From Selaginella moellendorffii (Eukaryota; Streptophyta; Lycopodiopsida; Selaginellales; Selaginellaceae), in contig NW_003314262.1 in NCBI RefSeq assembly GCF_000143415.4, positions 3,034,519 to 3,098,518 on the forward strand: a stretch of 64,000 nt of DNA, in the 5' to 3' direction. The translations under genes were made by a program, and so were the position numbers. Below are positions 9,399 through 20,386 of this stretch, one piece after another. Every line of letters starts with the position of its first letter. The stretch's first letter is position 1. Under the pieces are notes generated by a model that worked only from the letters and a program-made list of their open reading frames with translations, was not told where the DNA came from and did no database searches.

Positions 9399-10181
9399 CT
9401 AGAAAACAAACGTCGGCCTGATAATCCTGGGGACCGGACGCAAAGAGCCATCAGCTCTGTCCATAGGATCGTGGAAGAACTCCCAGGGGCCATAGCGATC
9501 AAAGGCTTCCAAAACGCTCTCCTGGAGCCGATTTGGATCCACAGCGACCGTCATGTTCCAATACGTTCTCCTCACCTGCCGCCATTCTCTGTGGGTGTAA
9601 TCAGGCGCCGGGGGCTCCCATGGCCAGTCCTCACGGGTGAGCGTGTACCGCATAACCTTGCACACACACAAGGAGGAGAGATGACAAACTTTCACGGAGA
9701 AATTGCAAGCTTTAACGCACCTCGGGTCTGAATGGGTGGGGCTTGAGCTCTCCCGCAAAGACATGCTTTGGATCGGTAGGGGGAATGGAGTTGCAATCCT
9801 TTTTGCAGTGGCCGGGCAGTCCACACCTCTCGCACTCTCGCGTGTCCCAGCTCCAAGAGTCCCTCCCTGGCATTGCTTCAAACACGTCTAGCGGGTGGCG
9901 CTCGTAGCCCGTGTCCGGCAAGGGCTTGCCGTTCATCTTCTCAATGGCCTTGCGCATGCCTCTCTCGCTCCTAAAGGTGACGAGGCCATAGCCCATTGGG
10001 AAGTTTTTCTCGTCACGCATGATCTAATTAATTGAGAAAAGAAGAGAATTTCAGAACAAAAAGGGCATTGAATCTTGTGATTTACCTTGGCGCTGGTGAT
10101 ATCTCCAAACCGGATGAATCCATCCAGGTCTCGTTGATCGGCATACCAGGGCAAGCCGCCCCAAGTGAAGCCGCCACCCAT
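9399..10181 (-). CDS. RRM plus CCHC zinc-knuckle RNA-binding protein (RZ1-like)
   Basis: Exons 10086-10181, 9721-10023 and 9399-9656 join in frame to 218 residues. Residues 1 to about 70 are an RRM, with the RNP2-like FTWGGLPW and the RNP1-like MGYGLVTF, followed by MRKAIEKMNGKPLP. A single CCHC knuckle, CERCGLPGHCKKDC, follows at about 100. The last 85 residues (YTLTREDWPWEPPAPDY, RRTYWNMTVAVDPNRLQESV) match no domain I know. RRM plus one knuckle is the plan of plant RZ1 proteins, which act in nuclear RNA processing, but the Gly-rich tail typical of those is absent. The start is the ATG at 10181; a GTG slightly upstream is in frame but not needed. An AATAAA signal lies 2 bp after the stop. 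The gene is divergent from CEP120 over 164 bp and has decayed copies nearby. Confidence 0.88.
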
Positions 10182-10345
10182 AACCCTAGCCACTGATCAA
10201 CACAATTATGATTAACTTTTACATACTTATTTGTGGTAATGAGAATAATGTTACCTTTATTTGTATGGTCCTGCCCTAAATTTCAAATGCGAAGCTTTGC
10301 CCTAGAAAAAAGGAAAATTCGTTGGAAATTTAGGGTTCTTGGTCC
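10182..10345. promoter_or_regulatory. Compact divergent promoter (RRM-zinc knuckle / CEP120-like)
   Basis: Only 164 bp separate the two start codons. It holds ccctaaat at 10272, gccctagaaaa and atttagggtt just before the CEP120 ATG. A diverged copy lies upstream of PAI. Confidence 0.6.
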
Positions 10346-12987
10346 ATGGAAGGCGGGGGTGGAGCTGGCGATGCCGCCTTGCGGCTCTTCCGCGTGAGCG
10401 TGGATGTGCGAAGCTTCAAGGCGGGCGTGCGCCTGCCAATGCGCGCCGTGAATGCGTTCGTCAAGGTGGTGCTACCACCGGAGATCGTCAAGCTGGCCCT
10501 CGAGTCGGCCAATCCGGGGGGCAATGCGGCCAAGCTTACGGCGCCGCTGAGGAGCCATCCTCCTGTTCTCGTGGAGCGATGCAGCGAAGTCACCATTCCA
10601 AATGGGTGAGTCTCCTCTTCCTCGTAGGAAGAAAAGAAGAGAGATCTCTTCCCCGAGAGAAAAGAGAGAGAGAGAGAAACGCTTTTCCTTTAGCTCTTTG
10701 TTGTTTGTTTGAGTGTTAGAAGGATTGCGAGCTTTTATAATGATACACTTCTCTACAGATGATAATCTGGTGCTGCCAAACTGGTTTTCAGCTACGTTGC
10801 TCTGGAGCTGCCGGTTTCTGTGCTTGGCTTGGCTGCGACGCTGGCACAAGATCCTCATCTTCTAGCGGAAGTCTACCATCGCGATAGGTACCAAGAAAAC
10901 AAATTCCTTTTTGGTTTCAAGCTCTTTGTTCTTCCACAGGTATGCAGCGGACAGCGTGATAGGAATTGCTCGAATCTCCATGGCTCCGCTGATGCACGAC
11001 CCACGACTCGATGGCTACGTGACTGTGAGGAACGAGAAACAAGTAAGTTGAGTTGCATCCAGTTTTTGATCGCACTAATTGTAAGACAGGTCACGACTGG
11101 TTCCATCAGGCTCGTGCTCGCGACCGAGGAACTAGGACCCGTCCGTGGATCACAACACAAGCGCGTGGAAGGCAAGGAGCCATCACTGAATCATCCGTGT
11201 CCGGGGCTGGAAGAGTCGTTCCTTCTTCTCAAGAACAACATCAGCCAGTACCTCGGATCAAAGGCGGTGGCTGTGCAAACCGATACTTCGGCGGCCGAAG
11301 GAGCTTCCAAAAAGAATGGGCAGAGGAATGCCGAGAAAGAAAAGACCACTGCCACTGCTGCTGCTTCGACTGCTCCTGCCGTGCAGCACGAGAAGGCATC
11401 GGTTTCGTTCCAACCGGTTAGCAAAGACGTGGTGCACGGTGCTGCCAAAGACGAGAAGAGCGATGATCTCCGGGAGCACGTCGAGTACGAGCTGGCATGG
11501 GAGTTTGAGATGTGGCGGCGGTCGGAAGAAGCGAGATGGCGCGCGGAGCTCAAGGAGAAGGAAGTCGCGACGATCAAGGCCCTGGAAGAGGAGTCCAAGA
11601 GGAAACAAAAGGACCAAGCTGCTGCCTTGGACAAGGTTAGACTTGAGCTCGCTAATCTGGAAGCAAAGCTAAGGTAAGGAAGACAAAAGAACTATTGAGA
11701 CTAGCTTTACTTCGTAGCGCCCTGAGAGTCCTTCTTCTTTTGTTCCAGGACGAAGCTACTAGCTGTGGAGAAACGAGATAGAACGCTGGTTCATGCCGAA
11801 GAAGAAGCGGCTTTGAGAAAGGAAGCCTTGCAACGAGAATGCGCACAACGAGTAGCAGATGTCGAGGTTTTCTCGCTTTCTTTCTTTTCACTTTTGCCAA
11901 TGCTCAAATCTTTTGCTTGTGCGTTTCAGAATGTTGCCAAGAGAATGCAAGCCGACTACCAGCAACGAATCGAGATGGAGCACGGCAAGTTTGTGATGCT
12001 CCAGCAGCAATACGCTGCCGTGGAGCAGCGCCTGGCAAGCACAAGCGCGACGCTGGCCGCGGTGGAAAAGGAGTTTGCGGCCTACAAATCCGCACAGAGG
12101 CTATCCTCCGAGGCCGACCTCGCAGCCCAGATCCTAGTCCTCAAGCACCAGTGCCATGAACTGGAAAAGAAAGCTGACGCAGCCGAAAAGACCCGAGACG
12201 AGTACAAAGCACAGGTATCAAGAAAGTTCCGCCACCTTTTCTCTTTCCTTTTGACTCAATAGAGGGAGGAATTTGCTCACAGGTGATACGGCTGGCCAAA
12301 GAACTCGCAAACATGCGCAAGCGCTCGCAAGAGCCACCGCCCCCGCGGCCTAGCAGCGGCAGTCGGGACACGACGGCTCTCACGGCAATGCTCCAGGAAC
12401 ATCTTCGCGCAGCTAGCCAAGACAAGCTCGAGCTCAAGCAGCTGAAAGAACAAGTAGAGCGCCTCCAGCAACAGGAGCAAACGGCTCTCACGGCCGCCGC
12501 AGCTGCCGCCGCTGCTGCTGCCACCGCTGCTGTATCACGACGCCAAGTAAATACCGAGGCATTGAGCAAAGAGGCCACTGCCAATGCCAAAGAGAGCGAA
12601 CCTGACGAAAGCAAGCACGAGACCAAGGAGCACAAGGAAGCTGTGATCCCGGCAACCAGTCATCCAGTAGCTGCCGAGCCCGAGCAACGCAATCCAGTGC
12701 CTCAAAAGCCTCCACTGCCGCCGCCGCCACCACCACCACCAAAAGGAGAGCTTTACGAGAGACTAGCAGCGATGGAGCACATAGTTGCTCCTTCGTTTGA
12801 CGATAGCGAGCCCTTCCTATCACAGATAACTGCATTCCAGAGGTCTGAGATAGTGAGGCTCACCAAGCAGAAGGCCGACTTACTGCAAACGGGAGTCTAC
12901 ACCGTCCACGACAGGATAATCCGGGGCCTCGACGAGGAGATTAGAAGGCTCCGGTCGATTGACACCGCGGGGCTCTGCTCGCGGTAA
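10346..12987 (+). CDS. CEP120: CEP120-like centriole assembly protein
   Basis: CEP120 is a centriole-elongation protein in organisms that build centrioles or basal bodies. Seven exons (10346-10605, 10792-10887, 10940-11042, 11090-11673, 11749-11866, 11930-12214, 12283-12987) join in frame to 716 residues. Residues 1 to about 170 resemble the last C2-type domain of animal CEP120, with FRVSVDVRSFKAGVRLP, an LAEVYHRDR segment and VIGIARISMAPLM. A low-complexity linker follows, then YELAWEFEMWRRSEE at about 285, which starts a long coiled coil reaching roughly 540. An Ala run and an eight-Pro run come next. The C-terminal LLQTGVYTVHDRIIRGLDEE is the strongest match to the family. Animal CEP120 is near 990 residues with additional N-terminal C2 domains; here there is no room for them because the RRM gene starts 164 bp upstream. 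Expression would be expected in spermatogenous cells. Confidence 0.88.
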
Positions 12988-13159
12988 CAAACCGTGCGTC
13001 ATTAGCGAGAAAAGAGAGAGTGAGTAAACACAGATAGAAAGTCACGCTTAAAAACCAGTATGAGCGCTGCTACATTTACACAAAAATGGGTACATACCTT
13101 TCCTCGAGAGGAAACAGAGAACCTGGAAGCTGAGAGATTTAGAGGTATATGATGATAAA
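12988..13159. other. Convergent intergenic spacer
   Basis: The 172-bp spacer holds the 3' untranslated ends of CEP120 (+) and MYB3R (-). No gene is seen. Confidence 0.5.
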
Positions 13160-16030
13160 TTACCGGTACTCTTTCAAGAGATACATGGACGGACTGAATG
13201 GATCCAGCAGCCCCGCCGCAGCAGCTTGGCCCGTGTCGTCGGCTGCCAGTGGTCCGCGGAGCAAGTTCGTCAGGTCCATGTTTGGCGAGCAAATCTCCGC
13301 TTGGAAAGGCTGCAAGGCAGATTACTACTTAAGCCAAGTTGGGAAAGAGATGTAGAGAGAAGGACGAGCAAAACTTACGAGGAGCCAACTTAGTAACGAT
13401 CCCGAGGTGCCCCCTGCGTTGTCATCCGACTCTGTCATGTTCTCCTTGGAGTCGTGAGAGAAAATGTTTTCATCCATTCGCATCTTACGAAGTGGAATGG
13501 GGGTGACCGCGCTTTCAGAGGACGGTACCTTGGCCAGCACCTCCTCAGCTTCCGAGTAAGCTGTGGCGGCATGCTCGCTCAGGTGCATCATAATGCCCAG
13601 CGCGTCGTCTCCTCCACCATCCATTGGTAAATTCATCCCCTGCTAGAAAGAACGTTAGCGAGACTCTCTAAATCCTTGCAAGAAAATCTTTGCACACCTG
13701 AAGAAGTGAAGGCGAGCCATCCTTTCCCAAGGAGAGGAACGAATCAAGCCTCCACGGAGACTTCGAAAGTGGTGACAAACCGCTGAAGAAACGATCACTG
13801 CACGCATTCCGGTTAAAACTGTACCAAAGAAAGAAAGAAAGAAAGAAACATGACTTGCCATTTATTAGCGGAGTTCAGTGTGCTCTGACCCAAGACGCCA
13901 AGCCGGCTAGGAGTTTTGATCGTCAGCTTTGCTTTTCCCTTCGCTTTATGGGGTGGCGGTGATTCTCCAGGATCCAACAGAAGAGGCCGATCAGAGGACG
14001 ATGTTTGCTGCTGACAAAATGTCATAAAAACAATACAAACAGGGCAGTAAGAGGAGAGTAGAATACCTGGACTTGTTGCTTCTCGCTTGAGGTATCACCA
14101 CCATCGCCAAGTCTTCCCCTCTTCGACTTAACCTCTCCTTCTCCACGAGCAGATTCCTCGGAGTCGCCTTTACTGCACTCTGCGTTGATATCAGCGGTGC
14201 ATGCCTGGAAGTGCTGCCTGAGTCTTCGAAATTCGTCCACTCCAATATCATTTGCCTCTGATATTGAAGACAACTTTGAAGAAACGTTGTAAGGAGGAGA
14301 CAGTAAAACCGCGTTGCCTTCCGCTTTGCTGGCCGCATTCCCAGCATTATCCGTCAGCCTTGGCTCTGCAAACTTGGCTCCGTCACCACCACCAGCCTGC
14401 GAAGGACTCAAGAGCTGCCTCGGTCTCTTTCGCAATATAGAAGGCGTTCCTCCAAAACTCTTTGCAGCAGACCTCAGCTTTTCTTGGGGACTGGTGAAGC
14501 TGGATGGAGAGTACGTGAACGGTGTTGTACAATTCACGAACGGCATTATCATCTGTCTCACCCCGAGAGGACTGTATTCTTCATGCGCACTGCTGAGGTC
14601 ATAGTTCATAAAAGGCAAGTCCGAGCTGGCCAGGCGAGGCGGTTCGTAGAAAAGAAGATCCTGTTCGGTATTTTCTTGTGAGGCATCTGCTTTGGTAGTC
14701 CCTTCCCCGGCACTTTCTTCGAGCTTCATCTCGTTCAGCGATGAGAAAACCGGTTCAAAGTGCTCAACCATATTCTGATCCTGTCCATATGCCGCTGCAG
14801 ATGGTTCTGTCGCAGTCGAAACGTCGAGCGAGTTGGACTGAGCTAGATCTTCCGTTGTAGGCTGACTGGCTGCGTCCATGGAGCACTCTCCCGACAAATA
14901 ATACGCAGGATACAATCCCGAAGGTGGCTGAGAAATCGGTCCGGGTTCCGTAGACGCAATCCTTTTCTGTCGAAGCGATGGATCAAAGCCGGGAGCCAGA
15001 GGAATTTTGGGATGCGGAGGCCTTGGGACCGCTTGTGCCTGCTTAGCCTCCATTTGAAGTTGATAGTCTGCGAGGGCTTTCGAAATCGGGTCATTTGCAA
15101 GTGCTGGATCAACCTTCTTCTTCATGGTACTGTTCCAGTGATTCTTGATGGAATTGTCCGTCCTGTAAATGCGGAAGTCAGGCCGATTATTCAACAGAAG
15201 CAGGAGTACCTACCTTCCGGGTAAAAACTTCGCTATCTCGGCCCATTTGTTTCCGTAGCGTTGGTGTGCATAAATTAGAGCAAGATCTTCCTGTTGAGTC
15301 CAAGCATCCCTTTTGATATTAGGATTAAGATGGTTGTGCCATCTCTCTCGACACTGCTTTCCGATCCGTCCAGGCAAGTTTTGCGCAATGACTGACCATT
15401 TCTTAGCACCATACTTGTTCACCAGCTCAATTATCCTATCATCCTCCTACAAAGAACCAAAAATGAGCAAACTTCACGGCCAGTATCAACTAGTTGTTGT
15501 TCTTCTCACCTCTTTCGTCCACGGACCCTTCACAAGGTCGGGGTTTAAAACCTTTTGCCACCGATGCAAGCACTGCACATCGGTACGATTTTTGAAAAAC
15601 GCGGCTGGAAACAAACCAAAGACGCCGTTGAGCACAGAATTGAAAGCATCAGATCGACACAACATACCAATCTTTTTCCAATTCTTCGACTTGAAACATT
15701 GCACAGCTCGTCTCAGAACATCATCCTGGAAGAAGAAATAAAATTAGATTAAAACACAAAAGTCCTGGAAGAACCAAACGGTACTAATGGATAATTCAAT
15801 CACCTCGTCAGCGGTCCAGCCTCCTTTGGAAGATCTCCTCGTTGGCCCGCCAATTCGCCTGGACAGAATCCCAAAATCAAGCCAATTCACGAGAAATCCA
15901 AGCCATACCCCTGCACCGGAGGCAATTGATTCGTCGCATCGTCGTCCGTGTCCGCTCCAGAGGAACAAATGGAGGAGTGGGGCGGATCATCAGTCGTGCT
16001 GTTGCTGCCTTTGACCTTGCTCGATGCCAT
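13160..16030 (-). CDS. MYB3R: MYB3R-type three-repeat MYB transcription factor
   Basis: MYB3R proteins bind AACGG-core mitosis-specific activator elements and control G2/M genes in the nucleus. Ten exons give about 785 residues from the ATG at 16030 to the TAA at 13160. Repeat R1 (about 49-100) runs from GGWTADEDDVLRRAV to CLHRWQKVLNP. R2 (about 101-153) runs from KGPWTKEEDDRIIELV to CRERWHNHLNP. R3 (about 154-205) runs from RDAWTQQEDLALIYAH to IKNHWNSTMKKK. The tryptophans of each repeat are present except where R1 and R3 carry the usual substitutions. The long C-terminal half is Ser/Pro-rich and contains short conserved-looking segments such as GTPSILRKRPRQLLSP and KLTIKTPSRLGVLG. Introns fall within the repeats as in other plant MYB3R genes. 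Upstream AACGG motifs suggest self-regulation. Confidence 0.95.
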
Positions 16031-16613
16031 CTATCTGCTACTGCTCCTAATTGCGATTTCTACCATACCTGTTGGAAATCTATGCCCCGGCTCAAGTAAG
16101 CTGCAAAGATCTATGCTGGAAATCGAAATCCAAGGCCCCGGGACACCCGCGCCAAGGCCCTAGCCGCAATCTCAGCTCCCAGCAGGCGCTACAAACCCTA
16201 GAACCTCCATGGCGCCCCATGCTCGCTACCAAACGAAACCCTAGCTCCTTAGCTCGCGTCCATACCTGGCGGATCTAACGGTGGAGATTCGAAAGATTGA
16301 GGGACGGACGGTGGATCCGAGTGCCCACAGAACGGTATTTGCTTGATGGGAAGGGCGGTGACGGGCAGCGACGGGCGGCTTTCCAAAGGCCTTTGACGGG
16401 CAGTGGCAATTTTGGCAACGGTTACCTGCCGGCCGGGATTAATGGCCGGAAAGCCCAAACGCACGCGTGACCGCTTTGCCGGCGTGCCGGGAAGTGCGAC
16501 CGGCGACACATATTCGCCTGGGTTAAATTTTCAAATTTTACTCCTGTCGCCTTTCAAATTTTGGAACGTTGGGGGGGTTTGGTTAGGCCAAAGGCATCGC
16601 ATTTAAGCTAAAG
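16031..16613. promoter_or_regulatory. MYB3R upstream region with AACGG (MSA-core) motifs
   Basis: Three AACGG cores occur at 16277-16281, 16331-16335 and 16417-16421; the last, in ggcaacggttacc, is closest to the full mitosis-specific activator consensus. A telo-box-like aaccctag also occurs near 16194 and 16240. A gacgggc-type motif is repeated at about 16360-16405. The interval also holds the 3' flank of UBA5. Confidence 0.5.
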
Positions 16614-18720
16614 CTAATCCGAGTTTAGAGCCTGGAGCTGCCGCTCTAACTCTTCTAGATCGTTATCTTGAGCTGCGGCTCCACCAACAAATGCCTCATC
16701 AAGTTTGCGAAACGCATCGTCCGCGTCTGGGAGCTCTCGCAGAAATCCCTCGGGAAGAATCTCTGCACACATCGCCAAAGTATGAGATTTCCCTTGCAAG
16801 ATCTCTGGAGGAGAAAAGGAATGAGAAAACGAAGAACTTACGCGAATTCGGCGTCGTTTGAGCATCCAAAAACACGTCTTTGTCGTCGTCGTCGTCGTCC
16901 ATTACGCTGCGATGAAACCAAACAGGAGGAGTAAACCCGAGAGCGCAAAACCAAACAACGAAGAAGAAACGAGAAGAAGAAAACTTACGTGATGTTCCAC
17001 TCGTTGTCCTCGTGAAGGGGTGCAACATCCTGTACGGCTCGATCCGCCTCGGCTTTGGCTCTCGCAAGAGCGTCTCTCTCGGGCTTCTTTTTCACGTATT
17101 CATGCTGTACAGAAAATTCAACACATCTCTCGATCGGTCGACTTTGCTTTCCTCGTAATTAATGCCTACCTGACGCTCCACACAGGCAGCATTTGTGCAC
17201 TGGGTATTGGGCTTCATTTCCATCGTTGGAAAGAAATCCTTGAGTGCGCTATAGCCCTGATATACGCAGCTCTTTAAGAACTGGATAGCGAAGAGAAGTA
17301 AATGATCCACTTACCAGGTATCTCGACACTTGTCCAAACTCCAACAGATATTTGAGCGTACTTTGGACCAGTAAACCCGCAACAATTCCCTGCAAAACAT
17401 TCCAAAGGGTCAAGACGGAGACGAATGAAACCGTAACCGCAATAACACCATCGTGGTTGGCAAGGAAGCAGCACAGACTCCCTCACGTTTAAGCGTTCGC
17501 TCATCAATTCCAGATGCGACCACCTGAAGCCACGCATGAATGCAAGGAATAGAAAATCTGGAGAGTCTTACCAGCGGGGGTGCACAAGCAAAACAGGCTG
17601 TTTCGCCAGGAATCAAAAGCTGTATATGACCAGAGACAGCATCCTCAGAAACTCCTGTTCCAAAAATTATGTGGCTCCACCTTGAAAAGATGTATTAGCT
17701 TTACCTGACTCTATCCAAGTTTGCCCAAGCTCGTTGCAGGCCTAGCACAAGGAAACATTAGAAAAGCTTCAACACAAAACAAAGAAAAAAGCTTTACCTG
17801 ATTTACTACCATACGTGCTTCGTAGTTGTCCACACAACTAAGAACGAGATCAACTCCACTCGGAGAAGCACTCGATTTCTCCTTGAAAGGTCGTGCAAGA
17901 CTCTCCATAAAGCTCCCGAATCCTTCCACTGTCGTAATGTTGAGCTTATACCCCTGCAGCAGGCTGGAGAGCTTTGGTCATTTGGTCATTACCAGAAAAG
18001 CTTTACCTCCAAAACAACATCCGGATTGATGCTGGTCAAGGTTTGCACGGCAGCATCCGTTTTCGATAGGCCTGCCTAAAACGAAGAACACAGAAGAGGA
18101 ACTCAGAAGATCACTCACAACGACAGTACTTGCTCAGGACGGAAGAAAAGACGATTCATGTTGGCGAGTTCCACAGTGTCGTAGTCATAGAGAAGGAGGC
18201 GGCCTATTCCACATCTAGTGAGCATCTCCGCTGCAACACTTCCAACTCCTCCAACACCCTGAGAAAAAAATAAAGAGAAGAGTTTGACAAGCTCAAGAAC
18301 AAGGAAAGATAATGCTCACCACAATCGCTACTGAAAATTCCCGAATTTTCTCATAGTTATTCACTATTCCCATGCGTTTGAGAGCCATCAACCTGCTGTA
18401 AGGATTACTTCCCACGACCTCGGCACTCATGTTCTAACCAAAGAAAGAATCACGCGACAATAAACGCAAAGAAAAAGAATTTCACACCTGAATTTTCTGT
18501 CGAGCAGGCAGATCTGGATCTCTCTGCGACAAAACATCCAATTTCTCCACATTCTTCTTGAGCTACACGAACAAAAACGCTCTAATCTCTTTCTAGATCA
18601 AAAACACATACGAACCTGATTGATCGATTCGCGGAGTAGATCCGAGGACGCTGCCGCGGGATCGGCGAGAAGATCGTCAGCAGCATCGATGAGCGCCTTG
18701 AGCTTGCTGCCAGACGCCAT
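16614..18720 (-). CDS. UBA5: UBA5, the UFM1-activating E1 enzyme
   Basis: UBA5 adenylates the ubiquitin-like protein UFM1 and passes it to UFC1, starting UFMylation. About twelve short exons from the ATG at 18720 to the TAG at 16614 give roughly 430 residues. The adenylation domain has the nucleotide-binding [20 protein letters not shown], then [16 protein letters not shown], the acidic segment [14 protein letters not shown] and [14 protein letters not shown]. Zinc-binding cysteine pairs are CFAC and CTNAAC. The catalytic Cys is in [13 protein letters not shown] near residue 273. The C-terminal region has HEDNEWNI, the UFM1-interacting motif, then an Asp run (DDDDDDKD) and a terminal helix-like [12 protein letters not shown]. 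Length and order fit the family (animal UBA5 is about 400). It is divergent from MFAP1 over 142 bp. Confidence 0.95.
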
Positions 18721-18862
18721 GACAAAGAGAAAAGGGGGAGAGGTTTACAATTAGGGTTAGGGTTCCTGGCGCTTGGAATGGGCTCCGCGATCATCAGGTA
18801 CTCGCCTAGATCTTAGCACAGGAATTCTCGAGCTTGGGAGGGATTTCGATCGAGCAAGAACG
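18721..18862. promoter_or_regulatory. Compact divergent promoter (UBA5 / MFAP1)
   Basis: Only 142 bp separate the two start codons. The bases aattagggttagggttcc at about 18750 form a double telo-box, a plant motif common near starts of housekeeping genes. Confidence 0.65.
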
Positions 18863-20284
18863 ATGTCAGTCTCGGCGGGAGTGACAGACGTCGCCATAGC
18901 CGTGAGGGAAAAGCTGCGAGGGAAGATCGGCCAGACCAAGGTCCAGCGCTACTGGCCGGGCAAGAAGCCAGAATGGGCGGCCGAGGAGGAGGAGGAGGAA
19001 GAAGAGGAGGAGAATTTCGAGAAGAAGAAGAAGAAGCCGGAGCCAGAGAAATCGAAAGCTCCGGTGGACGAGAAGGAGGTTGCTGCCGCTAGACCCGCTG
19101 CGAGGGTGGAGGATGATCCTCGGCTCCGGCGGCTGGCCGAGAGCCGGAGGAACCGCGATGAGGCGGTGGCGAGGCACAGGGAGATCCGGCAGGCGGAGAT
19201 CGTGTCCACCCGCCAGGAAGAGAAGTCGGGCGCCAGAGATGCTGGAGCGGAGGAGGTGGAGGACGAGGAGGCGGTGGAGGAGCGGCGGAAGAAGAACAGG
19301 GAAAGGATTCTACAGAAGCAAAAGGAGGAGGAGGAGGCCGCCGCTGCCGCCACGGAGGAGGATGAAGAGGATGGAGAAGAGGAAGAAGACGAGGAAGACG
19401 AGGAGGAGGAAGAGACCGACTCGGAGGACGAGCTGGGAGGGATGCCGATGATGAAGCCAACTTTCGTGAAGAAGTCCGACCGGGAGACCATCGCGGAACG
19501 CGAGCGGCTCGAGGCGGAGGAGATTGCAATGATGGAGGATTGGAAGAAGAAGCTGGAGCTGCGGAAGATCGAGTCCAAGCACCTCCTGGTGGAAGAGATC
19601 CGGAAGGAGGAAGAGCGCGAGAAGAACAAGGTGACGGACACGAATGGTGACGAAGTTAACACCGACGACGAGACCAACGGGCAAGAAGAGTACGAGGCCT
19701 GGAAGGCGAGAGAGATCGCGCGGATAAAGCGAGAGAGGGACGAGAAGGAGAACGCCAACAAGGAGAAGGAGGAGATCGAGAGGCTGAGGAAGATGAGCGA
19801 GGAAGAACGCAAGGAGTACGATCGGAAGAACCCAAAGGAGGCCCCGGCTCCGAAGAAGAAGTGGAAGTACATGCAAAAGTACTATCACAAGGGAGTGTTC
19901 TTCATGTCCGACGACAAGGATCCGGCTGTTCCTGGAGGGAACGACATTTACAAGCGGGACTACTCGGAGCCGACTGGAGAGGACAAGCTCAACAAGAGCA
20001 TACTCCCGAAAGTGATGCAAGTCAAGAACTTTGGCCGCAGTGGGCGAGTGAAGTGGACGGATCTCGTGAACGAGGACACGACGCGATGGGACACGCCGTG
20101 AGTTTGTTCTTCCCTCGCCTTTGATTCGTTCTAATCGAAGTTTTTCCGGCCTTTCAGGTGGAGCTCCAATGACAAGTTTCGTGCGCAGTACAACAACAAG
20201 ATGGCCGGGATGAACAAGCCGATCGAGAAGCCTCGGGGCACCAAGAAGATGAAGAGGAGCATCGAGGAGATGTACAAAGTTTGA
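18863..20284 (+). CDS. MFAP1: MFAP1-like spliceosomal protein
   Basis: Despite its name, MFAP1 is a nuclear pre-mRNA splicing factor of the spliceosomal B complex. Exons 18863-20097 and 20158-20284 join in frame to 453 residues. Family signatures include VQRYWPGKKPEWA near the N-terminus, DPRLRRLAESR, then a long acidic Glu/Asp-rich stretch, TDSEDELGGMPMMKPTFV, NTDDETNGQEEYEAWKAREI and the highly conserved YMQKYYHKGVFFM and LPKVMQVKNFGRSGR. The C-terminus is basic. I chose the ATG at 18863, which gives MSVSAGVTDVAIAV; the frame is open for 90 bp upstream but has no ATG there. Long antisense frames over this gene are by-products of its GAG/GAA-rich composition. Confidence 0.95.
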
Positions 20285-20386
20285 CGAGCAATCGTTTCAA
20301 GGGCCGAGCGAGCGAGCGAAAGAGCGCTCTCACAGGTTTGAGATGATGGAGCTATCAGGGTCCGAGTTGATGGTTTCCAGGATCTC
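20285..20386. other. Convergent intergenic spacer
   Basis: About 100 bp separate the stop codons of MFAP1 (+) and the PPR gene (-). It must hold both 3' ends. Confidence 0.5.

Noticed and set aside
10182-10193. Earlier GTG start for the RRM gene
   Set aside because: Nuclear plant genes rarely start with GTG, and the ATG at 10181 gives a complete RRM start.
18773-18862. N-terminal extension of MFAP1
   Set aside because: The frame is open but contains no ATG upstream of 18863, and the family N-terminus fits the ATG at 18863.
18949-20020. Antisense frames of 236-307 codons over MFAP1
   Set aside because: They mirror the Glu/Lys-rich codons of MFAP1 and encode Ser or Leu runs; the sense frame has clear homology.
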